Shown here in pieces: positions 1-5,775 of a stretch of DNA of 7,654 bases. The notes under the pieces were generated by a model that saw nothing but the letters and a program-made list of their open reading frames with translations, was not told where the DNA came from and searched no databases. The translations under genes were made by a program, and so were the position numbers. Numbering within the stretch: the stretch's first letter is position 1; every line of letters begins with the position of its first letter. The DNA is from Mariniphaga sp. (GTDB lineage Bacteria; Bacteroidota; Bacteroidia; Bacteroidales; Prolixibacteraceae): NCBI GenBank assembly GCA_025363795.1, contig JANYLE010000302.1, forward strand, positions 1-7,654. The letters are read 5' to 3'.

Positions 1-38
1 CTGGCTACCAATTTTCTTTTATCAGCTAATTTCTTCAT
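1..38 (-). CDS. Start of a further minus-strand gene, cut by the window edge
   Basis: An ATG reading leftward from position 38 opens a frame with no stop to the window edge and gives MKKLADKRKLVA. It begins 18 nt after the stop codon of the lipoprotein gene at 57-572 and on the same strand, so it could be the next gene of the same transcript. Only 12 codons are visible: a basic, non-hydrophobic start that does not look like a signal peptide. A purine-rich stretch (AAGGA) lies too far upstream to count as a good ribosome binding site. No function can be given, and a chance short frame is possible. Confidence 0.35.
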   Translation of the reverse strand, partial: MKKLADKRKLVA

Positions 39-56
39 TGTAATAAATGATTATCC

Positions 57-572
57 TTATTCAGGGATGTTTAATAATTTACAAACGTCCTTGTAGGACA
101 TGCTTTTGAGATCCTGTGCACTTTTGTTATTCAGCGCAGCTGATTTTAAGGTAGGCAGGGTACCTGGAATTGCAATGAACCGGAATTTATTTCCGCTTGT
201 AGCCGGTTTTAATACCATATCGGAAGTAAACTCGATAGATCCATATTGATGAACTAAAAAACTCCAGTTTGCACCAAGGGCATATGCAGGTAAAGGTCTT
301 ACTGCTGTTCCATCGTAAAAATCACCAGCCAGCCACACGTAAGCCAGCACTACTCCATTTTCTACAATATCTGATGTTAAGTCAGGAGCATTAACATCGA
401 AATACCAATCGCCGGAAGCGCCTGTCCATGTTGTAGGAGTTACCCAATCAGAATAATAAACAGTAGCATTTTGTCCGTCGAGTCCGGCGGGACCCGCTTG
501 TTTACTACATCCCATAAAAAAGAGCGTTGAGAATGCTGCTATTAAAAGCGAAATAATAATTTTTGTTTTCAT
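57..572 (-). CDS. Lipoprotein with short collagen-like Gly-X-Y motif, 171 aa
   Basis: This is a predicted exported lipoprotein of unknown function. Residues 1-21 form a signal peptide: a basic MKTK start, a hydrophobic core and a lipobox ending in Met-Gly before Cys22. After the anchor comes GPAGLDGQN (27-35), a short Gly-X-Y stretch of a kind common just behind the lipid anchor in Bacteroidota surface lipoproteins. Residues 38-140 are rich in Tyr, Trp and alternating hydrophobic residues, which suggests a small beta-sandwich. The last 30 residues are polar and probably helical, with no enzyme motif. The start is fixed by the signal peptide. There is no Shine-Dalgarno site, and the AT-rich leader is repeated 89 bp further upstream. 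The alpha/beta hydrolase gene lies 221 bp upstream on the same strand. I recognise the type but not a named family; surface location is inferred. Confidence 0.85.
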   Translation of the reverse strand: MKTKIIISLLIAAFSTLFFMGCSKQAGPAGLDGQNATVYYSDWVTPTTWTGASGDWYFDVNAPDLTSDIVENGVVLAYVWLAGDFYDGTAVRPLPAYALGANWSFLVHQYGSIEFTSDMVLKPATSGNKFRFIAIPGTLPTLKSAALNNKSAQDLKSMSYKDVCKLLNIPE

Positions 573-608
573 CTGTATATAATTTGTTTTTTAATGGTTG
601 CATGGAAT
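567..608 (-). repeat. Leader repeat, gene-proximal copy
   Basis: This is the 5' leader and the first two codons of the 171-aa lipoprotein gene. Positions 567-594 (28 bp) are identical to 656-683. The similarity continues to 608 with four mismatches, ending in a shared ATGGAAT on the plus strand. The offset is exactly 89 bp. Confidence 0.85.
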
Positions 609-655
609 AGCCAAATAATCATTTTCGGTTTGCGAGAAGTTTACGCTCATGGCTA

Positions 656-697
656 TTTCATCTGTATATAATTTGTTTTTTAAGAGTCGTATGGAAT
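656..697 (-). repeat. Leader repeat, distal copy with an orphan ATG
   Basis: This is the second copy of the lipoprotein leader. Read on the minus strand it carries the same AT-rich leader and the same ATG-AAA start, but the next codon is TAG, so it opens no gene. It looks like the stump of a lost tandem paralogue or a partial duplication of the regulatory leader. A 19-codon frame (591-650, minus, beginning MSVNFSQ) lies between the two leader copies and ends inside the proximal one; there is no evidence that it is translated. Confidence 0.8.
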
Positions 698-793
698 TCG
701 CATGAAGAAGATATTTGCTTTGCAGATTTTCACTTCGTTCTAATTCATTCTGGATTGTGATTATCAATCATGCTCATTTCATCTTCATCTGTT

Positions 794-1636
794 TTAAAAT
801 TGCCTGCTGTTAAATTTTGATTTGGATGCTTCAATAAACGTTCTTAGTTGCTCATTGAATTCGTAGGAATTCTCAATATTGCTTAAATGACCGGCATGCC
901 TAATGATGTGCAGGAGTGAATCTTTAATTTTTTCATGCATCATTAGTGCAACTGTTGGGGGAGTTATCTTATCTTTTCTCCCAACCAGAATCAGTACGGG
1001 TACATTTATATCAGGAAGCTTATCACACGTTTCTAAACGTACAGATAATGCGCGCAAAGTACTGCAGAGCGTTTGTCTGGATGTTTTAATGATCATCTCT
1101 CTCACATCAGCAATTTCCTCTTTCATCGTTGCAAAAGATTCGGGCGCAAACAAATTAATTAAACTCTCATCCGCATACTTTTCCACACCATTTTTTTCGA
1201 TGTTTTCAATTGCCTTTTTCCGTTTGGCTTTTGCCTCGGGTGCATCGGCAGCGCAGCTGGTATCACATAATATCAGGGCATTAAAACGTCTTGGATATTT
1301 TTCAATGGCATTCAGTGCAATATAACCGCCCATTGATAATCCACATAGAATTGTTTTAACTATTTTCAATTCATCCATTAAGCAGATCAGGTCGTTCGTA
1401 AAAAGCTCAATCGAAAACTCCTCGTTTCCTTCCTCCGAATAACCATGCCCACGGATATCATAGGCAATCACACGAAAACTATTTTCCAGTGCTTCCAGCT
1501 GTTCATTCCACATCGACTTATTCAGTGGAAAGCCATGAATGAAAATGATGACCGGAGCATCATCCGGTCCCTCATCATTGTAACTGACCATATGATTATT
1601 GACGGCTATTTTTATATTCTTTCCCGGGTTGCGCAT
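794..1636 (-). CDS. Alpha/beta-fold hydrolase, 280 aa
   Basis: This is a soluble serine hydrolase of the alpha/beta superfamily, with a length typical of the 3-oxoadipate enol-lactonase-like and carboxylesterase-like members. The oxyanion-hole motif HGFP is at 34-37. The nucleophile elbow is GLSMG with Ser101. The acid is Asp222 in VGRKDKITP, and the base is His250 in HAGHLSNIE. A helical cap lies at about 125-200. There is no signal peptide, so it is probably cytoplasmic. The substrate cannot be read from the sequence: the fold covers esterases, lactonases, C-C hydrolases and haloperoxidase-like enzymes, and no neighbouring pathway genes narrow it. The start at 1636 gives a normal N-terminus ahead of the first strand. 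No good Shine-Dalgarno site is present. The gene upstream on the same strand ends 86 bp away, so co-transcription is possible. Confidence 0.92.
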   Translation of the reverse strand: MRNPGKNIKIAVNNHMVSYNDEGPDDAPVIIFIHGFPLNKSMWNEQLEALENSFRVIAYDIRGHGYSEEGNEEFSIELFTNDLICLMDELKIVKTILCGLSMGGYIALNAIEKYPRRFNALILCDTSCAADAPEAKAKRKKAIENIEKNGVEKYADESLINLFAPESFATMKEEIADVREMIIKTSRQTLCSTLRALSVRLETCDKLPDINVPVLILVGRKDKITPPTVALMMHEKIKDSLLHIIRHAGHLSNIENSYEFNEQLRTFIEASKSKFNSRQF

Positions 1637-1722
1637 GTAGCTGATATTTTTATTATTTTGAAATTATTAAGACTAAAGCAAAAAATTGGGAGACGGTATT
1701 AGTTGTTTATTTTTTTCGGGTT

Positions 1723-1947
1723 TTATGATTTATTCCGATTCCCAAACCGTAATACAAGAATTATGACAACTACTATTATCGCAACAACGATAAAAATTCC
1801 AAAATTCATCCCTGCTTTGAAGATTTCACCTATTGCGCTACATGAACTGACTGTTAAAGAAGTTAATATTAAGGTCAGCATCGCAATAAATCCCGGGGTT
1901 TTTCCATGTTTACTCCTGATATCCCGATCGTTTTTAATTTTTTCCAT
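1723..1947 (-). CDS. Small lipoprotein/membrane protein, 74 aa
   Basis: This is a short protein with two hydrophobic stretches. The first (about 20-35) ends in VSSC at Cys36, which fits a lipoprotein signal peptide. It is followed by SAIGEIFKAGMNFG and then a long run of Ile and Val (about 51-66) that must be a membrane segment, ending in a basic tail. Short proteins with a Cys-x-x-x-G-x-x-F-K-A-G-M motif followed by one membrane helix are familiar in Bacteroidota. They are sometimes labelled phosphatidate cytidylyltransferase, but this protein is far too short for that enzyme and lacks its motifs. The charged N-terminus before the first hydrophobic stretch is long, so translation might begin later, for example at Met23. 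The frame shown is the longest. Function unknown. Confidence 0.7.
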   Translation of the reverse strand: MEKIKNDRDIRSKHGKTPGFIAMLTLILTSLTVSSCSAIGEIFKAGMNFGIFIVVAIIVVVIILVLRFGNRNKS

Positions 1948-2018
1948 GTCCTATTTTTTAATTGTGATTCAATATTCAGAACTCAACGTTAATTGACAGT
2001 ATTTCAGCAGGCACCTGA

Positions 2019-2294
2019 TCAATCAGTTCTGCCCTTATTTTTCCAAAATTCCACTGCTGTTTTTTCCATTTTCTCTAATCTTGTGTAATAATCCGGAAAC
2101 TCTTTTAAATGAGCCCAGGCAATTTTTCTTGTCATATTTTTGTCCTTGTTTGTAACATTCGTTTCCGGAAATTTTGTTCCATGCTCAAACTCAACATTTA
2201 CACCTTGAGTGAATTCACCGATAGCTACCTTATTCCAATCGATGCCTAATGCGTCACCAATCTCTTTTGCATCCCTTGCATCTAATTTCTTCAT
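2019..2294 (-). CDS. DUF5661-like small protein, 91 aa
   Basis: This is a small soluble, charged protein that matches my recollection of the DUF5661 family. It starts with a helix, KKLDARDAKEIGDALGIDW, followed by a conserved-looking F-x-x-G-V-N-V-E-F-E-H-G segment (about 28-39). Then come TNVTNKD (about 45-51) and a C-terminal stretch HLKEFPDYYTRLEKMEKTA (about 62-80). The protein appears full length. The family has no known biochemical role and I do not propose one. The start is supported by an AGGA site 8 nt upstream. It is the first gene of the leftward cluster; the 74-aa membrane protein gene begins 71 bp downstream. The family name rests on memory of the motif pattern, not on a search. 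Confidence 0.85.
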   Translation of the reverse strand: MKKLDARDAKEIGDALGIDWNKVAIGEFTQGVNVEFEHGTKFPETNVTNKDKNMTRKIAWAHLKEFPDYYTRLEKMEKTAVEFWKNKGRTD

Positions 2295-2302
2295 TTTTTT
2301 AA

Positions 2303-2306
2303 TCCT
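2303..2306 (-). promoter_or_regulatory. Ribosome binding site (AGGA) for the DUF5661-like gene
   Basis: AGGA on the minus strand sits 8 nt before the ATG at 2294, followed by an A-rich spacer. It is one of the few clear Shine-Dalgarno-like sites in the window and supports the chosen start. Confidence 0.5.
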
Positions 2307-2677
2307 ATTTGATTAATCCCTGGCATTGCGATTAAGCTTTTGCCGCCTATTCAGTTGAATAATTTTCCAATACATTGAAATATTTTTATCAATCAATTTA
2401 TTTACCAAATGCTGAAAACAAAGTTGGGCAACAATGACCCTATAAACGTTATAAAATAGTTGGAAAATATTACATGATTCACACATTCATGGCCTCTTCC
2501 CTTTAAGTCTTTGAAATTTAAGTTACAGGACCAACAAACGTGTAAAGTGAACAAACTCATTTTCATGATTGTTCGTTGATTTTAAAAATTGAACTGTTTT
2601 TGACTTTATTGAAGTACCAAGGTAAAGGCGAAATCTGAAAATATTGTTGACAAGAATTCGAATTAAAAAAATACGCG
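2307..2677. other. Intergenic region between divergent genes
   Basis: This 371-bp AT-rich stretch separates the leftward DUF5661-like gene from the rightward dehydratase gene and should hold both promoters. I found no convincing TAnnTTTG -7 element on either strand, no long hairpin and no repeat. A TTGACA hexamer at 2647-2652 precedes the dehydratase start, but it lies only 25 bp from the ATG and lacks a partner element. Frames that cross the region look like chance. Confidence 0.6.
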
Positions 2678-2983
2678 ATGAAAGCATTATCTGAACTAGA
2701 AACTGCAAAATTTCTGACACTGCATTTAAAAGAATGGTCTTTTGAAAAAAATGCAATAAAAAGAGATTTTAAGTTTAAAACTTTTATTGAGGCCTTCTCA
2801 TTCATGACTGCAGTTGCCCTTGAAGCTGAGAAATTGAACCATCATCCGGATTGGAGCAATTCATATGGTCGTGTAAGTATCGTTTTAACTACCCATGAAG
2901 CGGATGGTTTAACTCAACTTGATTTTGATTTAGCAAATTCTATTGATAGAATTTATAAAAACAGTCTGCACACATTTCAATAA
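2678..2983 (+). CDS. Pterin-4a-carbinolamine dehydratase, 101 aa
   Basis: This is a PCD/DCoH-family enzyme (4a-hydroxytetrahydrobiopterin dehydratase, EC 4.2.1.96). It dehydrates the 4a-carbinolamine formed by aromatic amino acid hydroxylases and regenerates the pterin cofactor. The family signature is complete: EKLNHHPDW with His55-His56-Pro57, Tyr63, His73 in TTHEADGLT, and Asp82/Asp84. The three histidines correspond to the catalytic set of the family. The length is the usual one of about 100 residues. No signal peptide, so cytoplasmic. No phenylalanine hydroxylase is in view; orphan members are frequent in bacteria, and other roles, such as in pterin cofactor metabolism, have been suggested for some. 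The start has no Shine-Dalgarno site but matches the family N-terminus. It is transcribed alone and ends before a strong hairpin. Confidence 0.93.
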   Translation: MKALSELETAKFLTLHLKEWSFEKNAIKRDFKFKTFIEAFSFMTAVALEAEKLNHHPDWSNSYGRVSIVLTTHEADGLTQLDFDLANSIDRIYKNSLHTFQ

Positions 2984-3044
2984 ACCTAAGAACATACGAC
3001 TTAAAACAGTTTAAGTCAATTTAAGAACTATATCTATAAAGAAG

Positions 3045-3078
3045 AGCAGGTCAAAGAGATTGCTATCTTTGACCTGTT
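3045..3078 (+). terminator. Hairpin terminator after the dehydratase gene
   Basis: CAGGTCAAAGA (3047-3057) and TCTTTGACCTG (3066-3076) form a perfect 11-bp stem around an 8-nt loop, extended by a G-T and an A-T pair. The T-run after the stem is short (ACTTTT). The hairpin lies about 60 nt after the dehydratase stop and would also work as a barrier to leftward transcription. Confidence 0.7.
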
Positions 3079-3136
3079 ACTTTTGATGTTTATAGGATTT
3101 TGCCTTATCACAAATTTAGAATTTAATGATAGAGCA

Positions 3137-3169
3137 TTATCTCCTTTTAGTCTATTTCTTTGGAGATAA
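3137..3169 (-). terminator. Possible weak hairpin at the 3' end of the metal-binding protein gene
   Basis: TTATCTCC (3137-3144) and GGAGATAA (3162-3169) are perfect inverted repeats of 8 bp around a 17-nt loop that contains the stop codon of the gene on the minus strand. No T-run follows, so it may be a 3' stabilising structure or chance and not a true terminator. Confidence 0.3.
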
Positions 3170-3457
3170 AGTGTCCTTCGCCATTTTCATATGACCTTGT
3201 TTCATCATTGTGGAATCTTTCATCTGATGACTAACTCCTGTTGACTTTTCCTTTTTCTCTACCAGGTCCATACCACATTTAGGACATTTACCAGGCTCAT
3301 CCTTAACTACCTCAGGGTGATGAGGACACGTGTACTTTACAGTCAATTGTTTAACTGTCTTAGCTTGCGGTGTTTGACCATAAACCTGATTAGCAGATAA
3401 ATTCGCTAACATAAATCCTGCAGCGAGGAATGCGGAAAATAAAAATTTACTTTTCAT
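3152..3457 (-). CDS. Secreted heavy-metal-binding-domain protein, 101 aa
   Basis: This is an exported metal-binding protein. Residues 1-28 are a signal peptide: a basic MKSK start, a hydrophobic core, and a probable cut near VYGQ. Residues 42-66 match the short heavy-metal-binding domain found in Cu/Zn efflux proteins: YTCPHHPEV, then PGKCPKCGMDLV, with Cys44, His46/His47, Cys58, Cys61 and Met63 as likely ligands. The tail (about 77-93) is rich in His and Met (HQM, MMKQGHMKM), a pattern typical of periplasmic copper or silver binding. It is probably periplasmic and binds or buffers copper-type metals. Relatives often sit beside CusA/CzcA-type efflux genes, but none is in this window. No metal-responsive operator was recognised upstream. 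Confidence 0.88.
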   Translation of the reverse strand: MKSKFLFSAFLAAGFMLANLSANQVYGQTPQAKTVKQLTVKYTCPHHPEVVKDEPGKCPKCGMDLVEKKEKSTGVSHQMKDSTMMKQGHMKMAKDTLSPKK

Positions 3458-3875
3458 GACATCGTTTTTAATTAATACTCATTTTAACTTAACCTATTCA
3501 TATTCAATAAAGGCCATTAAAGACACGCTGCATAACCAGCATACTGGCTCCCTAATTATTTTTAAACACTTCTAATTTGTTCCGTTAAATTATTAGAATG
3601 CCTTTATTTTATAAATACAATTAAATTTTACCGGTTAAAAATACGTTCAGCAGCAGGCGTATTTGTTATATTATTTTCGCTAAATGTTGCATTATTCACA
3701 CTTTATCTGTTACAAAGCAGGATACCTCCGGTTGATTACCGAAACGATTCATTATACCGGAAACGACAAAAGAATTGATATAGGAATTTAGACTATGAAA
3801 CAGCACTGAAAGGTGTAAAGATCGGAACCACGCTTCATAGGTAAGAAGAAGTACACCACTCGCAAAAGGCATCTG

Positions 3876-4017
3876 CTGCCTGGAGACTGCTTGAAAATTT
3901 CCCGTAGGGAATATAGCCTGGCAGAAACAACGTTTAATTAAAATTGTATTGTCCCGTACGGGACAATTGATCTGCTATTTTGGATTTATTCTACCGACCT
4001 TTTGTTCCTGACGGAAC
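3876..4017. repeat. Cluster of three small-loop hairpins (REP-like)
   Basis: Three compact inverted repeats lie in 142 bp. TTCCC-GTA-GGGAA (3899-3911) is nested inside CTGCC / GGCAG arms (3876-3880, 3920-3924). A perfect 20-bp palindrome is at 3948-3967. GTTCC-TGAC-GGAAC is at 4004-4017. All three share a Pu/Py logic of CC...GG with a GTA, GTAC or TGAC centre, which suggests one family. I recall similar CCGTAGGG / CCGTACGGG hairpins scattered between genes in Bacteroidota. No transposase is nearby. Confidence 0.55.
3948..3967. repeat. Perfect 20-bp palindrome
   Basis: ATTGTCCCGTACGGGACAAT equals its own reverse complement with no loop. It could be an operator for a dimeric regulator or the central part of a repeat element. 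It lies about 180 bp beyond the 3' end of the maturase gene, which argues against a role in starting that gene's transcription. Confidence 0.75.
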
Positions 4018-4146
4018 TTAAAAACAAAATTCAAACAATCCCTTCAACTTTGTCGCAGATTATTGCGTTTTCGTCGGTGCCATTTTTTTGATTTTGGGAG
4101 AAACGCTGAAATAGAAATAGGACACCTGTTCATTTTTATTTTTCAA

Positions 4147-5286
4147 TCATTCATTGTCGCCAATGTCCCTTTGCCATACTTCGGCGACCTGCTCAACAAA
4201 TGGCTTGCAATGATTGAAAAACAGTTTGTAACCTTCGCATAAATAGTTCAGACCCGGCTCCCCATCGGGCGTATAGGTGAATCGATCTTTGGGGCAGGCG
4301 CCATTGCACATCTCCCTGACTTCGCACAGGAGGCAATAGTCAGGAAGGCAGGTAAGTTTGGCTTGCCCGAATACCATTTGCACCGGACTCTCCAACAATT
4401 GTGACAATGGTGTTTCGCGGATATTTCCCAACAGATGATATTCGTTGACGAAATGATCGCAGGAATAAAAATCACCATTACGCTCCAGTACGGGAACTCC
4501 GCCACACGTTTGTTTAAAGATACATAGCGTATGCTCCAGCCCGAAGGCTGTCCGGAGCGCTTCTTCGAAGAGCTGGATTTTGATGACCCCAATATCTGAA
4601 GTTTGCCATTCATCGAAGATGGCACAAAGGAACTCTCCGAAAGCCCTTGCACTGACGGACCTTTCAGAAACCTCATTTCCGGACGAAGTTTGACGTTCAA
4701 CAAGCGGGAGAAAAGTAATAAACTGCGCCCCGAGGTGTTTGAAAAAACGATAGATCTCCAACGGATAAAGGGCATTCTCTGAATTTACAACGCAGAGTAA
4801 CTCACAGGGTATTTCATACTCTCTTAAAAGCTGGTGCCCCCGGATCACTTCATCGAAACAGGGGTGACCATCTTTCCGGTTACGGAAGGTTGAATGCAAT
4901 TTTTCGGGTCCATCCAAACTGATTCCGACCACAAAATGCGCTGATTTCAGAAACCGGCACCACTCGTGGTTCAGTAATGTTCCGTTGGTTTGCAAACCGT
5001 TCGTGACGCTCCAATTTTCGGGAAGGTGTTTTCGCTGCAATTCAACAACGCGTTCAAAAAACGACAATCCGGCCAGCGTGGGTTCGCCGCCATGCCAGGA
5101 GAAAAAGAGCTCGGGTCCCGAAGAGGCATTGATATGCTGAATAATATACTCCTCCAGCAAATCATCGGGCATACGCGAAGCTGTCCCTTCGGGATAAAGC
5201 AGCTGTTTTTCAAGATAATAGCAATATTGGCAAGCCAGGTTGCAGGCTGCACCCACGGGTTTTACAAATACCTGAAAATCGTCCAT
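4147..5286 (-). CDS. Radical SAM/SPASM protein, anaerobic sulfatase-maturating enzyme type, 379 aa
   Basis: This is a radical S-adenosylmethionine enzyme of the anSME type, which oxidises a Cys or Ser side chain in a sulfatase to the catalytic formylglycine. The SAM-cluster motif is CNLACQYC with Cys15, Cys19 and Cys22. It is followed by the barrel motifs SWHGGEPT (64-71) and TNGTLL (100-105) and SLDGP (123-127). The SPASM half carries Cys255, Cys261, Cys276, Cys318, Cys321, Cys327, Cys331 and Cys350, the full set for two auxiliary [4Fe-4S] clusters. Asp277, right after Cys276, corresponds to the proposed catalytic base in characterised enzymes. The length agrees with the family (about 370). 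No sulfatase gene lies in the window, so the target is elsewhere or differs; related SPASM enzymes modify other peptides. The coding region is more GC-rich than its neighbours and sits between repeat-rich intergenic stretches, which is compatible with transfer. Confidence 0.92.
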   Translation of the reverse strand: MDDFQVFVKPVGAACNLACQYCYYLEKQLLYPEGTASRMPDDLLEEYIIQHINASSGPELFFSWHGGEPTLAGLSFFERVVELQRKHLPENWSVTNGLQTNGTLLNHEWCRFLKSAHFVVGISLDGPEKLHSTFRNRKDGHPCFDEVIRGHQLLREYEIPCELLCVVNSENALYPLEIYRFFKHLGAQFITFLPLVERQTSSGNEVSERSVSARAFGEFLCAIFDEWQTSDIGVIKIQLFEEALRTAFGLEHTLCIFKQTCGGVPVLERNGDFYSCDHFVNEYHLLGNIRETPLSQLLESPVQMVFGQAKLTCLPDYCLLCEVREMCNGACPKDRFTYTPDGEPGLNYLCEGYKLFFNHCKPFVEQVAEVWQRDIGDNE

Positions 5287-5415
5287 CGCTCTTTCTTTTA
5301 TAAATCCTGATTATTGAATCAGCAGCACCTTTTTATGGAAATCGCCACAATTGTAAGGTAAACTTACTGCTTTTCGGAGGTATTCTTTGAAAAATTTCCC
5401 AATGCACTTAAAACA

Positions 5416-5727
5416 ATGTTAAATACATTGGCAAGTTTACTACTTACACTCGGAAGATTACTAATTACACTGACAAGATTACTACTTACACTCGGAAGAT
5501 TACTAATTACACTCGCAAGATTACAACTTACACTCGCTAAATTACTACTTGCACTCGCAAGATTACAACTTACACTAACAAGATTACTAAATACACTCGC
5601 AAGATTATTAAAAGAGAACCCAACAAAGTGTGTATATAATTCATTTTTCCCTTCTCCCTATGTACATATAAAAAATCCCTGTCAGAATTATAAAATTTCC
5701 TTCAGGAATTTTCTTCATGATGGTTGA
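5416..5727 (+). CDS. Possible leucine-heptad repeat protein, 103 aa (doubtful)
   Basis: An ATG at 5416 opens a frame that runs through the 21-bp minisatellite and reads it as nine heptads of the form T-L-(A/G/T)-R-L-L-x. After the repeats comes an unrelated tail of about 37 residues (from KENPTKC). The second codon of every unit is Leu but is spelled TTG, CTC, CTG or CTA, which would fit selection on protein. Against this, a 21-bp unit keeps all three plus-strand frames and one minus frame open, so the long frame may be a by-product. There is no Shine-Dalgarno site, no recognisable promoter, and the tail resembles no domain. If made, the product would be a strongly amphipathic basic helix. 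Confidence 0.22.
   Translation: MLNTLASLLLTLGRLLITLTRLLLTLGRLLITLARLQLTLAKLLLALARLQLTLTRLLNTLARLLKENPTKCVYNSFFPSPYVHIKNPCQNYKISFRNFLHDG
5425..5613. repeat. Minisatellite: nine tandem 21-bp units
   Basis: Nine head-to-tail units of exactly 21 bp start at 5425, 5446, 5467, 5488, 5509, 5530, 5551, 5572 and 5593. The common core reads ACACTCGCAAGATTACTA followed by a variable triplet (CTT or ATT in most units). Units 2 and 4 are identical, and CTT and ATT endings alternate in units 1-4, hinting at a 42-bp higher-order step. No insertions or deletions break the phase. The last unit degenerates at its 3' end. It lies between the start of the maturase gene and the end of the 246-aa protein gene. 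Confidence 0.95.
5692..5712 (-). terminator. Possible terminator of the 246-aa protein gene
   Basis: AAAATTTCC (5692-5700) pairs with GGAATTTT (5705-5712) across a 4-nt loop with one bulged base. It lies about 65 nt beyond the stop codon of the leftward gene at 5776-6516. The stem is AT-rich and thus weak, with only a short T-rich flank. Confidence 0.35.
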
Positions 5728-5775
5728 TGAATTTATTTATCTGCGTTGCCAAATCTTTTTGGTTGCGGCTATTCC

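Larger units (their letters stand above)
3458..4146. other. Long gene-free region with hairpin cluster
   Basis: No convincing gene occupies this 689-bp stretch on either strand. The left part (3458-3870) is AT-rich and contains one modest inverted repeat, AAATACG / CGTATTT (3639-3645 and 3658-3664), with no T-run. The right part (3876-4017) holds three small-loop hairpins, listed separately. The promoter of the metal-binding gene should lie in the first 100 bp, but no clear -7 box was found. The region may be decayed or repeat-derived DNA. Confidence 0.65.

Noticed and set aside
903..1325. Plus-strand open frame of 140 codons inside the hydrolase gene
   Set aside because: The opposite strand encodes a complete alpha/beta hydrolase with all catalytic residues. 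The overlapping frame has no recognisable features.
1703..1996. Plus-strand open frame of 97 codons
   Set aside because: It lies opposite the 74-aa membrane protein gene, whose coherent signal peptide, Cys and membrane helix are far more protein-like. The plus frame is its mirror image.
1977..2031. Inverted repeat CAGAACT / AGTTCTG flanking the end of the DUF5661-like gene
   Set aside because: It is a 7-bp stem with a 41-nt loop and no T-run, which is not above chance expectation.
2523..2805. Two minus-strand frames of 77 and 80 codons opposite the dehydratase
   Set aside because: They run antisense to a clear pterin dehydratase gene and have AT-driven, low-quality compositions.
4990..5310. 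Plus-strand frame of 106 codons opposite the maturase N-terminus
   Set aside because: It overlaps the radical SAM cysteine motif on the other strand and has no domain. It is best explained as a shadow of a GC-richer coding region.
5355..5369. Small inverted repeat GTAAG / CTTAC upstream of the maturase gene
   Set aside because: A 5-bp stem in AT-rich DNA is too weak to call an operator or attenuator.
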